This document shows positions 23,339-32,684 of a DNA stretch of 32,710 nt, piece after piece. How positions within the stretch are numbered: the first letter of the stretch is position 1; each line of letters starts with the position of its first letter. The position numbers were made by a program, and so were the translations under genes. The DNA is from Helicobacter magdeburgensis (GTDB lineage: Bacteria; Campylobacterota; Campylobacteria; Campylobacterales; Helicobacteraceae), in assembly GCF_000765825.2 (NCBI RefSeq), contig NZ_JRPE02000016.1, positions 1 to 32,710 of the forward strand, given 5' to 3'. The notes below the pieces were generated by a model. It did no database searches. It was not told the origin of the DNA and was given only the letters and a program-made list of their open reading frames with translations.

Positions 23339-23719
23339 ATGAAAAAGATAGATTCGCTTAACCTTATTCCCTTTATTGATATTATGCTTGTGTTGCTGGT
23401 GATTGTGCTAACAAGTGCTTCTTTTGTCGTGCAGAGTAGGATTCAAGTAGATGTCCCGCAGATTGAAGATACACAGGGAAATAATGCTGATAAAAAGGAT
23501 ACGCATAGCATTACAATCAATAAGGAAGGGCAGTTTTACCTTGATGATAAGGCGTTGGATTTAGAGGAGTTAAGGACACATTTAAGTGAATTTGATAAAA
23601 ATACGCAGATTATTATTCGTGGGGATAGGCAGAGTGATTTGGAGTTTTTTCTTAAAATTACAACAATGCTGCGTGATATGGGGATAAATGATGTCTATGT
23701 CATCACAGAGCAAAAATAA
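23339..23719 (+). CDS. exbD: ExbD, TonB-system proton channel subunit
   Basis: ExbD sits inside the ExbB pentamer and couples proton flow to TonB. The 126-residue protein begins MKKIDSLNLIPFIDIMLVLL, with the proton-carrying aspartate in PFIDIMLV at the start of its single membrane segment. A periplasmic domain follows ('SITINKEGQFYLDDKALDLE', 'IIRGDRQSDLEFFLKI'). I choose ATG 23339 because GGGGGAG precedes it; an upstream in-frame ATG at 23303 would add 12 unlikely residues. The zorA-like gene follows after 15 bases. Confidence 0.93.
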   Translation: MKKIDSLNLIPFIDIMLVLLVIVLTSASFVVQSRIQVDVPQIEDTQGNNADKKDTHSITINKEGQFYLDDKALDLEELRTHLSEFDKNTQIIIRGDRQSDLEFFLKITTMLRDMGINDVYVITEQK

Positions 23720-23734
23720 AGGCAAGGAGCGTGT

Positions 23735-25669
23735 ATGCAAGAGATAAATTGGCTGATTAATATTTGTTTTACTATCATTATGGTGGGGCTTTTTGTGTGG
23801 GATTTTAGGACTTTTGGTGAGCCTACACATAAGGATTTTAAAGCCATTATTATGAGTGCTGGGGTGCTTGGGACTTTTGTGGGGATTTTTGTGGGGCTTA
23901 TGGGCTTTGATACTTTGGCACTCCAAGATTCTGTGCCTTTATTGCTTGATGGATTAAAGACGGCATTTTACACTTCTATTGTGGGTATGGGACTTGCCAT
24001 TACGCTTTCAATCATTCAGCGGGCAAAGGGCATTAAAAGCACGCAAGATATGAATATTGATTATATCCTTAATCAAGCACAGAATCTAAGTTGTCTTAAA
24101 GGTATAGAAAAAGGTATGGAAGGGCTAAATAGCAAAACAATAGAGCTTCCTACAAAAAGCGATATGCTTCAAATCAACACCACAACAAACGCCCTTTTAG
24201 AATCTAGCCTTAAAAAGATTGATACCTCCTTGCAAGAAGCGATTAAGCAACTTGCTTCAGGGGCTTCAAAGGAGCTTATTGCCGCATTGGAGCTTGTGAT
24301 TAGAGACTTTAATCAAAATTTACAAAATCAATTTGGAGAGAATTTTAAAGAGCTTAATAATGCCGTTGGCAAACTGCTTGAATGGCAGAATAATTACAGG
24401 GATAATGTGGAGCAAAGCCAAGCGTTATTGTCTCAAACACAAGATGCCCTGCAAGATAGCACAAAGGCTATGGGGCAAACTCAAGCGACTTTAGAATCTA
24501 TCACAGCACAGAATGAGAGTGCAATGGAATTTTATGGTAAAACGCTTAGTGTGATTGAAGAGATGAAAAATAAGGGCGAGATTTTAGAATCTCAACTTCA
24601 GCAAATCTCCACATTGGGGGAAAATGCCAAAGTGTGCCTTGCTGATATGGAGAAGTTTTTTGCGGGTGCGACACAGGGCTTTGCTACACTTGAAACCCAA
24701 GCCAAAGAGCAGTGTATTAAACTTGAAGAGGGTATCAAAGAGTATTTTAGCAAGTTTGATGAACACGCAAGTGAGAGTATGGAAAATCTCAGGCGATTTA
24801 TGGAATCTAGCTCAAAAGAAGCTAAAAATTCTCTTACAGAAGTTTTGGATAATCACACTTCACTTTTCCGCACACAATGCAGTAGCCTTGCAAATGAGAG
24901 TGGAGAGCTACTCAAAGGGCTTTTAGATTCAGCAAATACACAGCTACAAACACTCAGCAAAGAGTTAGAGAAAAATATAGAACAAAATAGAGAATCTAGC
25001 ACACATAATGCCGCAGAGTTTGCTAGACTGCGAGAGCATATTGCCACAAATCATAGTGCGATTGTAGAAAGTTTAGAATCTAGCCTATCGCGTTTAAATA
25101 GCCATAATGAAAGCATTATGCAAGATATGTCAAAGGGTATGAAAAGTATGCAGGAGATGTATCTTGCAACTTTAAGTGCGAGTATGGATTCTGTAATGAC
25201 AAAAGAGCAGGAGATTATTAAAGCAAGGGTAGAAGCCTTAAGCGAACTCGCACAAAAGACAGATTCTAATCTCAATACGCAATATGAGCAGGTGAATAAT
25301 TTCTTAAAAAAACTTGCCACAGAGTATTTAAAAATTATGCAAAAGCTGACAAAAGATTCTGTGGCAATCCCCAAAGATATGGGCGTGCAGGTGGTAAAAG
25401 ACTTTGGCGACTTGCAGCATAATCTTCTTTCACATTTAGGCAATCTTAACGCCCAGATTCAGCATAATAGTATGCAGCTTGTTGAGCTTTATCGTAATGT
25501 TGAAAATCTGTTGAAAGAAAATGTGGAAGGGAACAAGTCTTTGCAAAATGAGATTAGAGAGACTTTCACTAGCCTTGATGATTCAATGCAGGGTAGTATG
25601 GAGAATTTCAAGGAGAATTATGAGTGGTTTTTGCGGCGTGTGCGTGAGCTTATCGGCTCAAGGCAATAG
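23735..25669 (+). CDS. ZorA-like MotA/TolQ/ExbB-family motor protein
   Basis: This 644-residue protein has three membrane segments in the first 95 residues (about 6-22, 37-58, 75-95), with 'SAGVLGTFVGIFVGLMGFDT' and 'LLDGLKTAFYTSIVGMGLAI', the proton-channel signature. At about residues 188-218 comes 'RDFNQNLQNQFGENFKELN' then 'AVGKLLEWQNNY', a block I associate with ZorA of the Zorya anti-phage system. The remaining 420 residues are predicted almost entirely helical coiled coil, matching the long intracellular ZorA tail. In Zorya, ZorA forms the pentamer around a ZorB dimer and transmits phage sensing to an effector. The gene lies 15 bases after exbD and 35 before its ZorB-like partner. It carries AGAATCT words as densely as its neighbours, so it is not a very recent foreign arrival. 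No effector gene is adjacent. Confidence 0.78.
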   Translation: MQEINWLINICFTIIMVGLFVWDFRTFGEPTHKDFKAIIMSAGVLGTFVGIFVGLMGFDTLALQDSVPLLLDGLKTAFYTSIVGMGLAITLSIIQRAKGIKSTQDMNIDYILNQAQNLSCLKGIEKGMEGLNSKTIELPTKSDMLQINTTTNALLESSLKKIDTSLQEAIKQLASGASKELIAALELVIRDFNQNLQNQFGENFKELNNAVGKLLEWQNNYRDNVEQSQALLSQTQDALQDSTKAMGQTQATLESITAQNESAMEFYGKTLSVIEEMKNKGEILESQLQQISTLGENAKVCLADMEKFFAGATQGFATLETQAKEQCIKLEEGIKEYFSKFDEHASESMENLRRFMESSSKEAKNSLTEVLDNHTSLFRTQCSSLANESGELLKGLLDSANTQLQTLSKELEKNIEQNRESSTHNAAEFARLREHIATNHSAIVESLESSLSRLNSHNESIMQDMSKGMKSMQEMYLATLSASMDSVMTKEQEIIKARVEALSELAQKTDSNLNTQYEQVNNFLKKLATEYLKIMQKLTKDSVAIPKDMGVQVVKDFGDLQHNLLSHLGNLNAQIQHNSMQLVELYRNVENLLKENVEGNKSLQNEIRETFTSLDDSMQGSMENFKENYEWFLRRVRELIGSRQ

Positions 25670-25704
25670 GGGAGTGGCAAGGGCAAATAGGCAAAGGATA
25701 GGCA

Positions 25705-26421
25705 ATGAAGCATAATCAGTGGATAAGCATTTCAGATATGATGGCGGGGATTATGATGATATTTTTGCTGATTATGGTCTCTTTTATGCTGATTACGCAA
25801 AAAACACAAGAGGATTTGAAGATTCAAAATCAAAAACTTTTAGAGTTGAATGAAGCAATGAGTGAAATTGCACAAAATTATTCTAATCTGCAACAAGAGC
25901 TGTATGAGGCGTTGCTTAAAGAGTTTGAAAAAGATTTGAAAAAGTGGGACGCACACATTGATGAGGATAATACCATTCGCTTTAATGAGCCAGAAGTGCT
26001 ATTTGATACAGGGGCAAAGCAGGTTAAGAAGCGGTTTCAGGATATTTTAGATGATTTTTTTCCGCGATATGTGAAGATTCTATCCTTGCCAAAATTCCAA
26101 GATAATATTGAAGAAATTCGTATAGAGGGGCATACTTCGCAAAGCTGGTTTTCAGCCCAAACGCTAGAAGAGCGGTATTTGGGTAATGCTGAACTCTCAC
26201 AAGCTAGGGCATTAGAAGTGCTAAAGTATTGCTTTAATCTTAAAAAGATAGATTCGCACAAAGAGTGGCTTATTAAGGTGTTTCGTGCCAATGGGTTGTC
26301 TTTTGCCAAGCCCTTAGAAGATGATGACAAATCAAGGCGTGTGGAGTTTCGCGTCATCACAAAGGCAAATAAGGACTTGCTAAGAATCCTTGAGATTAGC
26401 AAAGATTTTGAGCCAAAATAA
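25705..26421 (+). CDS. ZorB-like MotB/OmpA-family motor protein
   Basis: This 238-residue protein begins MKHNQWISISDMMAGIMMIF, a single membrane helix (about residues 12-31) with Asp11 at its start in the position of the ion-carrying aspartate of MotB and ZorB. After a helical linker (35-80) comes an OmpA-like peptidoglycan-binding domain (about 95-230): 'EVLFDTGAKQVKKRF', 'IEEIRIEGHTSQSWFSAQTL', 'YLGNAELSQARALEVLKYCF' and 'ANGLSFAKP...DDKSRRVEFRV'. This order and the 'W.SISDMMAG' start match ZorB. Together with the preceding gene it should form a 5:2 ion-driven motor anchored to the cell wall. AAGGA precedes the ATG. The next gene is rpmH, so ZorC/D, ZorE or other Zorya effectors are absent here. 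Confidence 0.8.
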   Translation: MKHNQWISISDMMAGIMMIFLLIMVSFMLITQKTQEDLKIQNQKLLELNEAMSEIAQNYSNLQQELYEALLKEFEKDLKKWDAHIDEDNTIRFNEPEVLFDTGAKQVKKRFQDILDDFFPRYVKILSLPKFQDNIEEIRIEGHTSQSWFSAQTLEERYLGNAELSQARALEVLKYCFNLKKIDSHKEWLIKVFRANGLSFAKPLEDDDKSRRVEFRVITKANKDLLRILEISKDFEPK

Positions 26422-26483
26422 CCTTTTTTTAAGTAAAAACTCGGCATAATCGCCGACTTTGATTTTAACTTTAAGGCAACAAT

Positions 26484-26618
26484 ATGAAAAGAACTTATCA
26501 ACCACACAATACGCCAAGAAAGAGAACTCACGGCTTTCGTGCAAGAATGAAAACAAAAAATGGAAGACGCGTTATTAACGCAAGAAGGGCAAAAGGTCGC
26601 AAAAGACTTTCAGTATAA
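26484..26618 (+). CDS. rpmH: 50S ribosomal protein L34
   Basis: The 44-residue protein [20 protein letters not shown]... ending ...[12 protein letters not shown] is the short, strongly basic L34 of the large ribosomal subunit. Length and sequence are fully typical. AAGG precedes the ATG. A small inverted repeat (TCGGC/GCCGA, 26441-26456) and a CATAAT sequence within it lie in the 62-base gap after the ZorB-like gene and may mark its own promoter. It is followed 9 bases later by rnpA, the near-universal pairing. Confidence 0.98.
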   Translation: MKRTYQPHNTPRKRTHGFRARMKTKNGRRVINARRAKGRKRLSV

Positions 26619-26627
26619 GCTTTGTAG

Positions 26628-27071
26628 ATGAGGTTAGATTCTCTTAAAAATAAGACAGAATTTGACTTTATCTATAAAAACGCACAGCGTTTCTTCCATA
26701 AAAACTTTGTACTTTACGCACTTCAAATCTCAAGTATCAAGCCTAATAATTTCCGCACTCAAAAGTTTGTAGATTCGCTCTCTTCGCATAACGCAGAAGT
26801 CTATGTGGGCTTAAGCATTTCACGCAAGGTTGGCAAGGCGTGTGTGAGAAACTTACTGAAGCGGCGACTTAAGGCGATTATGTATGAAAATCGCACTAAA
26901 TTGCAGGATTATATTTTTGTCATCGTGGCAAGAGAGAGCATTATCCTAGCGGATTTTGCCACATTGCAAAGGGATATATTATTTGCTTGTTCTAAAGTCA
27001 TTCATTCTAAAATTATTCAAAGTGGGGTAAAATCGCAAAAATTTCCCCCAAATAACGCAAAGAGAATCTAA
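26628..27071 (+). CDS. rnpA: Ribonuclease P protein component
   Basis: RnpA assists the RNase P RNA in trimming the 5' ends of precursor tRNAs. The 147-residue protein shows 'LKNKTEFDFIYKNAQRF' near the start and the RNA-binding 'GLSISRKVGKACVRNLLKRR' at about residues 64-85, the RNR motif of the family. It is longer than the E. coli protein by a C-terminal basic extension. The yidD start follows its stop without a gap. Confidence 0.95.
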   Translation: MRLDSLKNKTEFDFIYKNAQRFFHKNFVLYALQISSIKPNNFRTQKFVDSLSSHNAEVYVGLSISRKVGKACVRNLLKRRLKAIMYENRTKLQDYIFVIVARESIILADFATLQRDILFACSKVIHSKIIQSGVKSQKFPPNNAKRI

Positions 27072-27470
27072 ATGTGCGTGATACATAGGATTTATATTTG
27101 TGCATTTGTTGAGATTCCACGATGGATTTTGATTTTTTTAGTGAGGGTGTATAAAAGGTTTGTCTCACCTTTGAGCGTTGGGGCTTGTCGCTATTATCCA
27201 AGCTGTTCGGAATATGTAATGTGGCTTTTAAAGTTTGATAATCCCTTTCTAGCCGCATTCAAATCCCTTGCTAGAATCTTAACCTGCAATCAGCTTTTTA
27301 GCGGAGGCATAGCCTATCCACAAGCTACTTTATCTTTTCAAAACATTGTCTTTATGCCAAAAAATGTGAAATATTGGTTTGTTCCTAGCACAAATAAAGC
27401 TTTTTTGGGTATAATGGGCGTTTTCAAAAAAACTTACACTATGCGAGTTTATATCATTAAATCACTCTAA
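27072..27470 (+). CDS. yidD: Membrane protein insertion efficiency factor YidD
   Basis: YidD is a small membrane-associated protein that helps insert inner-membrane proteins and is encoded between rnpA and yidC in most bacteria. The core is at residues about 15-80: '[20 protein letters not shown]', '[13 protein letters not shown]', '[15 protein letters not shown]', with the conserved cysteines. The 132-residue length includes a C-terminal extension of about 50 residues beyond the usual core. Confidence 0.93.
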   Translation: MCVIHRIYICAFVEIPRWILIFLVRVYKRFVSPLSVGACRYYPSCSEYVMWLLKFDNPFLAAFKSLARILTCNQLFSGGIAYPQATLSFQNIVFMPKNVKYWFVPSTNKAFLGIMGVFKKTYTMRVYIIKSL

Positions 27471-27483
27471 TAAAGGTAATATA

Positions 27484-29283
27484 ATGTATCGTCCAAATGA
27501 ACAAGATAGCGGTATGTCGCTTACGCGTGTGCTTATAGCCGTTGGCTTATCTATTGCGTTTTTTGCTGTGTATGCATATTTTGTCCCGCAAAAGCCAAAG
27601 ACACACGCTTCACAAGCCCAAAATACACAAAAGACAACAGAATCTCAAGCACAAACAGCCCCGCAAACCTCCCAACCCACACTAGAGAATTTACAAGATT
27701 CTAGCTCTGCAACAGAATCTGCAGATTCTATCTCTCCTGCTACTACACCACAGTCCCTTAAACAACGCATTATCGCCCATATAGAATCTGATGAATTTGA
27801 GATTGAAATTGACGCATTAGGGCGGATTAAGCAGGTGTATCTTAAAGATGAGAAATTCACACGCCACGAGCAACAAAGTCTTTTTGGTATGATAGGCGAG
27901 ATTTTAGGCTTTAAATCTCAAGCTAAAGCAGAGCGAGATAAGCTCCCACTTTTTGGGGATTCACAACTGCATACAATGGAAGTGCGTTTTACCGATACAG
28001 AGCTTAATAAAAAGGCATTTGAAACGCCTTATGTAGCGAGTGTTTCACACTTTAAGCTAGGCAATACTCCTTATGAGCTGACTTTAACGCAAAATCTCGG
28101 CGATGTGGTGCTAAAAAAGATTTTCACCATTCACCCAAATTTGCGTTATGATGTGCGAGTAGAACTCAATAAACCGGATATAGAATATTTTGTAAGCAAT
28201 GGTATGCGTCCCACTGCTGATACTGATACTTATGCGTTTAGGGGTGTGGTTACACGCAATGTCAATGATGGCGTTTTGACAAAGATAGAAGATAGTGATG
28301 CTACAGCTGATTACTTGGCAAAACAAGCTATGGATATGAGAGAATCTAGCTTTGTAGCGAGTGTGGATAGGTATTATACAAGCTTATTTTTCACACAAGC
28401 ACAAAAAGGTTTATATGTCGTAGTGAGTGGCGATAATGCACATAATCCTATGCCTTATGTGCGATTTGTGGGGAATGCGGAGTTTTCTGGCTACATAGGG
28501 GCGAAATTCTATAAGGTTTTGCAGGGTATTGATGAAAATCTCACTGATGTAGTGGAGTATGGGCGTATTACATTTTTTGCTAAACCGCTTTTCTTGCTTT
28601 TAGAGTATTTGTATGATTTATGCGGGAATTGGGGTTGGGCGATTGTGCTTTTGACACTGATTGTGCGTGTGGTGCTGTATCCTTTGACATATCGGGGTAT
28701 GGTGTCTATGCAAAAGCTTAAAGATTTAGCCCCAAAGATGAAAGAGTTGCAAGCACGTTACAAAGATGATCCACAAAAACTTCAAATACATATGATGGAT
28801 TTATATAAAAAACACGGGGCAAATCCCATAGGTGGCTGTCTGCCGCTTATATTGCAGATTCCTGTATTTTTTGCTATTTATCGGGTGTTGCATAATGCTG
28901 TGGAGCTGAAAAGCTCGGCGTGGATTCTATGGATAGATGATTTATCGGCTATTGATCCATATTTTGTGCTGCCTGTGCTTATGGGGCTAAGTATGTATGT
29001 CTCTCAAAGACTTACTCCATCAAATTTTACAGACCCAATGCAAGAGAAAATCTTTAAGATGTTGCCGTGGGTTTTTACGATTTTCTTTATTATATTCCCA
29101 TTCCCTGCTGGGCTTGTATTGTATTGGACGGTGAATAATATATTCTCAATCATTCAACAAATGTTGATTAATAAGGTTATGGAATCTAAAAAGGCTAAAG
29201 AAATCGCCCTGCATCACGAGAAACACGAGCATAATAAAGAATCTCATAAAGAGACACACAAAAAACAAAGGGGGAGAAAATGA
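27484..29283 (+). CDS. yidC: Membrane protein insertase YidC
   Basis: YidC inserts and folds inner-membrane proteins, alone or with SecYEG. The 599-residue protein has an N-terminal membrane segment (about 13-32), a Gln/Ser/Thr-rich linker (about 40-95) containing several ES/DS pairs encoded by AGAATCT/AGATTCT, and a large periplasmic domain (to about 360). The insertase core follows: '[20 protein letters not shown]' with the functional arginine near residue 394, '[20 protein letters not shown]' and '[20 protein letters not shown]'. A basic His/Lys-rich tail ends the protein. The stop overlaps the jag start by 4 bases. Confidence 0.96.
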   Translation: MYRPNEQDSGMSLTRVLIAVGLSIAFFAVYAYFVPQKPKTHASQAQNTQKTTESQAQTAPQTSQPTLENLQDSSSATESADSISPATTPQSLKQRIIAHIESDEFEIEIDALGRIKQVYLKDEKFTRHEQQSLFGMIGEILGFKSQAKAERDKLPLFGDSQLHTMEVRFTDTELNKKAFETPYVASVSHFKLGNTPYELTLTQNLGDVVLKKIFTIHPNLRYDVRVELNKPDIEYFVSNGMRPTADTDTYAFRGVVTRNVNDGVLTKIEDSDATADYLAKQAMDMRESSFVASVDRYYTSLFFTQAQKGLYVVVSGDNAHNPMPYVRFVGNAEFSGYIGAKFYKVLQGIDENLTDVVEYGRITFFAKPLFLLLEYLYDLCGNWGWAIVLLTLIVRVVLYPLTYRGMVSMQKLKDLAPKMKELQARYKDDPQKLQIHMMDLYKKHGANPIGGCLPLILQIPVFFAIYRVLHNAVELKSSAWILWIDDLSAIDPYFVLPVLMGLSMYVSQRLTPSNFTDPMQEKIFKMLPWVFTIFFIIFPFPAGLVLYWTVNNIFSIIQQMLINKVMESKKAKEIALHHEKHEHNKESHKETHKKQRGRK

Positions 29284-30194
29284 AAAAGATTGTAGAAAAA
29301 ACATTAGAAGCTGCCCTTATCAAAGCATCAACGGAGTTAAATTGCTCTGTGGCAGATTTAGAATATGAGATTATCCAGAATCCAAGCAGTGGTTTTTTGG
29401 GCTTAGGCAAAAAGGACGCCATTATCGTTGTTGAGACAAAGGGTAATGACTCTCGTCCTAAATCAGCACAAACACATTTTATTCAAACAAGCAATCCAGA
29501 TAATCCTAGGGCTACAAAGCAGTCAAATAAAGATTCATACCCACAAGATAGTTTTATAGAATCTACACGCGATTTAGACAAAAATACACTCTCACAGCAA
29601 GAAATAAGCTCTAACAGAGATGATTATACCCTAGATTCACAATCAGTTTGGGGCGCACAAAGCTATGAAACATCAAGAGAGTATGAAACGCAAAAGTTCT
29701 ACGAAGCACCAAAACCTATGTATTCTAAGCAGGATAATGAAGCAAATATAGCTGAAATTCGCAAGGAGCTTGAAGCGTTATTTGCGTTCCTGCCCTTTGA
29801 GATTCATCAGTTTGAAGTGAAAATGTATGATGACAACACACTTTATATCTACATTGATGGGCGTGATTGTGCCTTGCTGATAGGAGAAAGGGGCTATCGC
29901 TACAAAGCCCTGTCATACTTGCTTTTTAATTGGATTAATCCAAAGTATGGCTACGCACTTCGCCTTGAAATTGCGGAGTTTTTGAAAAATCAAGAAGAGA
30001 TGATTGATGTGTATCTTAAAGATATTGTGCGACTTGTAAAGCTTAATGGTAGGGCGCAAACAAAAACACTTGATGGAATCTTGGTGTATATTGCTTTAAG
30101 TAAATTGCGGGATTTATTCCCCGATAAGTATGTCTCTGTGCGACAAAATGAGGTAGATGAAAAATACATCATCATCAACGATTTTAGACGATAG
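29280..30194 (+). CDS. jag: Jag/KhpB-type RNA-binding protein
   Basis: This 304-residue protein has a Jag-N domain (1-50; '[20 protein letters not shown]'), a low-complexity Ser/Gln/Asp linker (about 55-155), then a KH-like domain ('[20 protein letters not shown]') and an R3H-like C-terminal region (to ...IIINDFRR). Relatives (SpoIIIJ-associated Jag, KhpB) bind RNA and influence cell division and envelope growth. The H. pylori homologue HP1451 has been reported to bind the VirB11-type ATPase HP0525. Start overlaps yidC by 4 bases, and the 3' end overlaps mnmE by 38 bases. Confidence 0.9.
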   Translation: MKKIVEKTLEAALIKASTELNCSVADLEYEIIQNPSSGFLGLGKKDAIIVVETKGNDSRPKSAQTHFIQTSNPDNPRATKQSNKDSYPQDSFIESTRDLDKNTLSQQEISSNRDDYTLDSQSVWGAQSYETSREYETQKFYEAPKPMYSKQDNEANIAEIRKELEALFAFLPFEIHQFEVKMYDDNTLYIYIDGRDCALLIGERGYRYKALSYLLFNWINPKYGYALRLEIAEFLKNQEEMIDVYLKDIVRLVKLNGRAQTKTLDGILVYIALSKLRDLFPDKYVSVRQNEVDEKYIIINDFRR

Positions 30195-31554
30195 CACCAT
30201 TGTTGCTATTGCCACGCCTGTGGGGGTTGGGGCGATTAGCATTGTGCGATTAAGTGGGGAGCTTGCCTACAATATCACCTTAAAACTCACACATAGAGAT
30301 TCCCTTAAGCCACGCTACGCCCATTTATGCCAAATCTATGATGAAAATACCGCTATTGATGAAGCCATTGTGCTATTTTTCCCAAAACCACATAGCTACA
30401 CGACACAAGATGTTTGCGAGGTGCAGTGCCACGGCGGAATAAGCAGTGCCAAAGGCATAGTAGAGCTTTGCTTAAGGCTTGGAGCGAGACTTGCAAATGC
30501 GGGTGAATTTACCAAACGCGCTTTTTTGGGCGGACGCCTAGATTTAGCTCAAACTCACGCCATTGCTGGAATCATACAATCCCAAAGCCTTGAAGCAAAC
30601 AAGATTCTAATGCGGCAGCTTAAAGGGGAGTTAAGCGAATTTGTGAAGACAAATCGCGAAAAGCTTTTAACCCTTCTTGCTTTTAGTGAGGTGAATATTG
30701 ATTACAGCGAGGAAGTGGAGCAAGACTATATTACACAAATGCAAGATTCTTTGCAGGAGCTAGAATCTTGCTTTAAGCACATATATGAAGCCTCTATTAT
30801 GCGACTTGGTGTAATTCAGGGCTATACACTTAGCATTGTAGGCAAACCAAATGTCGGTAAAAGCTCATTGCTTAATGCCCTGCTTATGTATGAACGAGCC
30901 ATTGTGAGTGATGTGGAGGGGACTACGCGCGATACGATTGAAGAGAGTTTGCAGATAGAGGGTGTGATTGTGCGGATTGTGGATACCGCTGGGATACGCC
31001 AAAGTGTGGATACAATAGAGCAAATCGGTATTGCCAAAACAAAAGAGGCTTTAGATAGAAGCGATGTGATTATCGCACTTTTTGACAGCTCAAGGGCGTT
31101 TGATGAAAAGGATAGAGAGATTTTAGATTTACTTGCCACACATACAGATAAGCATATTTTGCTTGTTTTGACAAAGAGCGATTTGCCCTTAGCTTTTGAT
31201 ACCACACATTTAAGCGAGTTTGTGGCACAAAATCCTAATGTTTTGCAGGAAAGCCCTTTATATATCAGTATAGAATCTGGCGGGGCAAAGGCGGTTGTAG
31301 AATCTCTAAAAAGTATCATAAACACGCATAGTGGGGGTGATAGCCTTATCCTTACTTCACATTATCAGCTGGAGAGTTTAAAAAATGTGCTAGATTCTAT
31401 TGCTAAAGCTTATGATGTGCTAAATCTTGGTGAGCTAGAGCTCTTCTCATATCATATACGCGACTGCATTACTGCTCTTTCAAATATCACTCACCCCTAT
31501 GAAGATTCGCAACTCCTTGATAAGCTTTTTGGGACATTCTGCCTAGGCAAATAA
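30157..31554 (+). CDS. mnmE: tRNA modification GTPase MnmE
   Basis: MnmE, with MnmG, installs the 5-carboxymethylaminomethyl group on wobble uridine of several tRNAs. The 465-residue protein has the N-terminal formyl-folate-binding domain ('[20 protein letters not shown]'), then the G domain with '[15 protein letters not shown]' (from residue 229), '[12 protein letters not shown]', 'DTAGIRQS' and 'LTKSDL' (the usual N of NKxD is T here), and the C-terminal catalytic 'FCLGK'. I keep the start at 30157 although it overlaps jag by 38 bases, because the beginning MKNTSSST matches the H. pylori enzyme. Confidence 0.95.
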   Translation: MKNTSSSTILDDSTIVAIATPVGVGAISIVRLSGELAYNITLKLTHRDSLKPRYAHLCQIYDENTAIDEAIVLFFPKPHSYTTQDVCEVQCHGGISSAKGIVELCLRLGARLANAGEFTKRAFLGGRLDLAQTHAIAGIIQSQSLEANKILMRQLKGELSEFVKTNREKLLTLLAFSEVNIDYSEEVEQDYITQMQDSLQELESCFKHIYEASIMRLGVIQGYTLSIVGKPNVGKSSLLNALLMYERAIVSDVEGTTRDTIEESLQIEGVIVRIVDTAGIRQSVDTIEQIGIAKTKEALDRSDVIIALFDSSRAFDEKDREILDLLATHTDKHILLVLTKSDLPLAFDTTHLSEFVAQNPNVLQESPLYISIESGGAKAVVESLKSIINTHSGGDSLILTSHYQLESLKNVLDSIAKAYDVLNLGELELFSYHIRDCITALSNITHPYEDSQLLDKLFGTFCLGK

Positions 31555-31574
31555 GCCGGAAATAAGCTTAAAGA

Positions 31575-32438
31575 ATGAAAAAAGTGAATCTTGATTTTTC
31601 ACGCTCTTTTGTGGAGCAAAGAGAGATTTTTAATCGTAGATTTTGGATTAAACGCGATGATTGTATCCACACATATTGCAATGGCAACAAGGCACGGAAA
31701 TTCTTTTCGCTACTAGATTCTACACATAAGGTTTGGATAAGCTATGGGGGCAATCAATCTAATGCAATGCTTACTCTTGCCTACCTTGCCTCAATCAAGG
31801 GCGTGGCGTTTCACTATGTGATACCTGCTTTTTATGGTGAGCCTATTGGGAATTTTAAAATGGCTTTAAGCTTTGGTATGACGCCCCATATATTGCCTTT
31901 TGGCTCAAGTGTGGTTAAGCTAGAATCTTATGCCAAAACGCTAAGCTACGAAAATGCCCTTTTTATCCCGCAAGGTGGGAGTGTGAATCTGGCACAAAAA
32001 GGTATGGACGCCCTAGCCAAAGAGCTATCTCAAAGCGTTGGTGGAAGCCCTGTGCTTTTCTATACAAGTGGAAGTGGCGTTGGCGTAGTAGCGTTAAAAA
32101 AGGCATTAGATTCTTATTTTCCTAATGCGTCTTTGGTGGTATTAGCTTGTGCTAAGGGGGATTTGGAGCAAAAATTTTTAGCTCATAGTCTTACGCCCCC
32201 GCTTATTTTACAAGCCCCATTTGCCTTTGCCAAGCCAAAAAGAGAGATTTGGCAGATGAGAGAGTATCTTAAAAGCAGGGGGCTAGTATGTGATTTAATC
32301 TATGATAGCGTGGGGTTTTGCATAATAGAAAAGTATTTAGAAAAGTTTCAGGGGCGGGAGCTTGTATTTATCCACTCTGGTGGATTGCTGGGGGATATTT
32401 CACAAGAGCACCGCTATAAACCCTGCCATAGAATCTAG
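31575..32438 (+). CDS. PLP enzyme of the ACC deaminase/D-cysteine desulfhydrase family
   Basis: This 287-residue fold-type II PLP enzyme has the N-terminal 'WIKRDDCIHTYCNGNKARKF', with the PLP lysine in NGNKARK, followed by 'VWISYGGNQSNAMLTLAYLA', the substrate-binding SGGxxSN-type motif of the family, and the C-terminal 'LVFIHSGGLLGD'. Such enzymes deaminate 1-aminocyclopropane-1-carboxylate or split D-cysteine to pyruvate, ammonia and sulfide; the sequence alone does not decide which. It lies 20 bases after mnmE and has no clear ribosome-binding site. Its stop codon lies inside the terminator hairpin. Confidence 0.85.
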   Translation: MKKVNLDFSRSFVEQREIFNRRFWIKRDDCIHTYCNGNKARKFFSLLDSTHKVWISYGGNQSNAMLTLAYLASIKGVAFHYVIPAFYGEPIGNFKMALSFGMTPHILPFGSSVVKLESYAKTLSYENALFIPQGGSVNLAQKGMDALAKELSQSVGGSPVLFYTSGSGVGVVALKKALDSYFPNASLVVLACAKGDLEQKFLAHSLTPPLILQAPFAFAKPKREIWQMREYLKSRGLVCDLIYDSVGFCIIEKYLEKFQGRELVFIHSGGLLGDISQEHRYKPCHRI

Positions 32439-32457
32439 ATTGAGATTCTTTTTTTTT
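32430..32457 (+). terminator. Terminator built from an inverted AGAATCT/AGATTCT pair
   Basis: AGAATCT and AGATTCT form a perfect 7-bp stem with a 6-base loop, followed by a run of about nine T residues. The stop codon of the PLP-enzyme gene (32436-32438) overlaps the stem and loop, so the terminator is fused to the end of the gene. The stem is made of the window's most over-represented word. Confidence 0.85.
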
Positions 32458-32588
32458 CATTATTTATACTATTACTATTCATAAGGCTTAATTTTTAATC
32501 CGTATTCACATCATATATAAACCCAAATCTACTCCAAACCTTACAAAATTATTACATTTTGTTACATACATTTTACTTTTTTCTTATC

Positions 32589-32624
32589 ATTTGCCTTGTT
32601 TTAAGGCAAATGGGGGGGGGGGGG
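32589..32624 (+). promoter_or_regulatory. Hairpin plus G13 tract, likely phase-variable control region
   Basis: ATTTGCCTT and AAGGCAAAT form a perfect 9-bp stem with a 5-base loop (32589-32611). A run of 13 G residues (32612-32624) follows without a gap. The run lies about 60 bases upstream of an ATG with an excellent ribosome-binding site (AAGGAG at 32672-32677). Homopolymer runs at this distance change length by slippage and alter promoter spacing in Helicobacter surface-protein genes. Confidence 0.65.
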
Positions 32625-32684
32625 TGCTACAACCGCTCCGCTATGTTTTTTAAACAAGCAAAAATTACAACAAGGAGAATAACA

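Noticed and set aside
26037-26531. 164-codon minus-strand frame over the ZorB-like gene and rpmH
   Set aside because: It crosses the start of rpmH and is antisense to a recognisable OmpA domain; no independent support as the missing Zorya effector.
25670-26627. A missing Zorya effector gene near the ZorAB-like pair
   Set aside because: Only the ZorB-like gene and rpmH fit here. The gaps (35 and 62 bases) are too short, and the upstream neighbours are ExbB and ExbD, not ZorC, ZorD or ZorE.
30822-31325. 167-codon minus-strand frame inside mnmE
   Set aside because: Antisense to the conserved G domain; composition is typical of a shadow frame.
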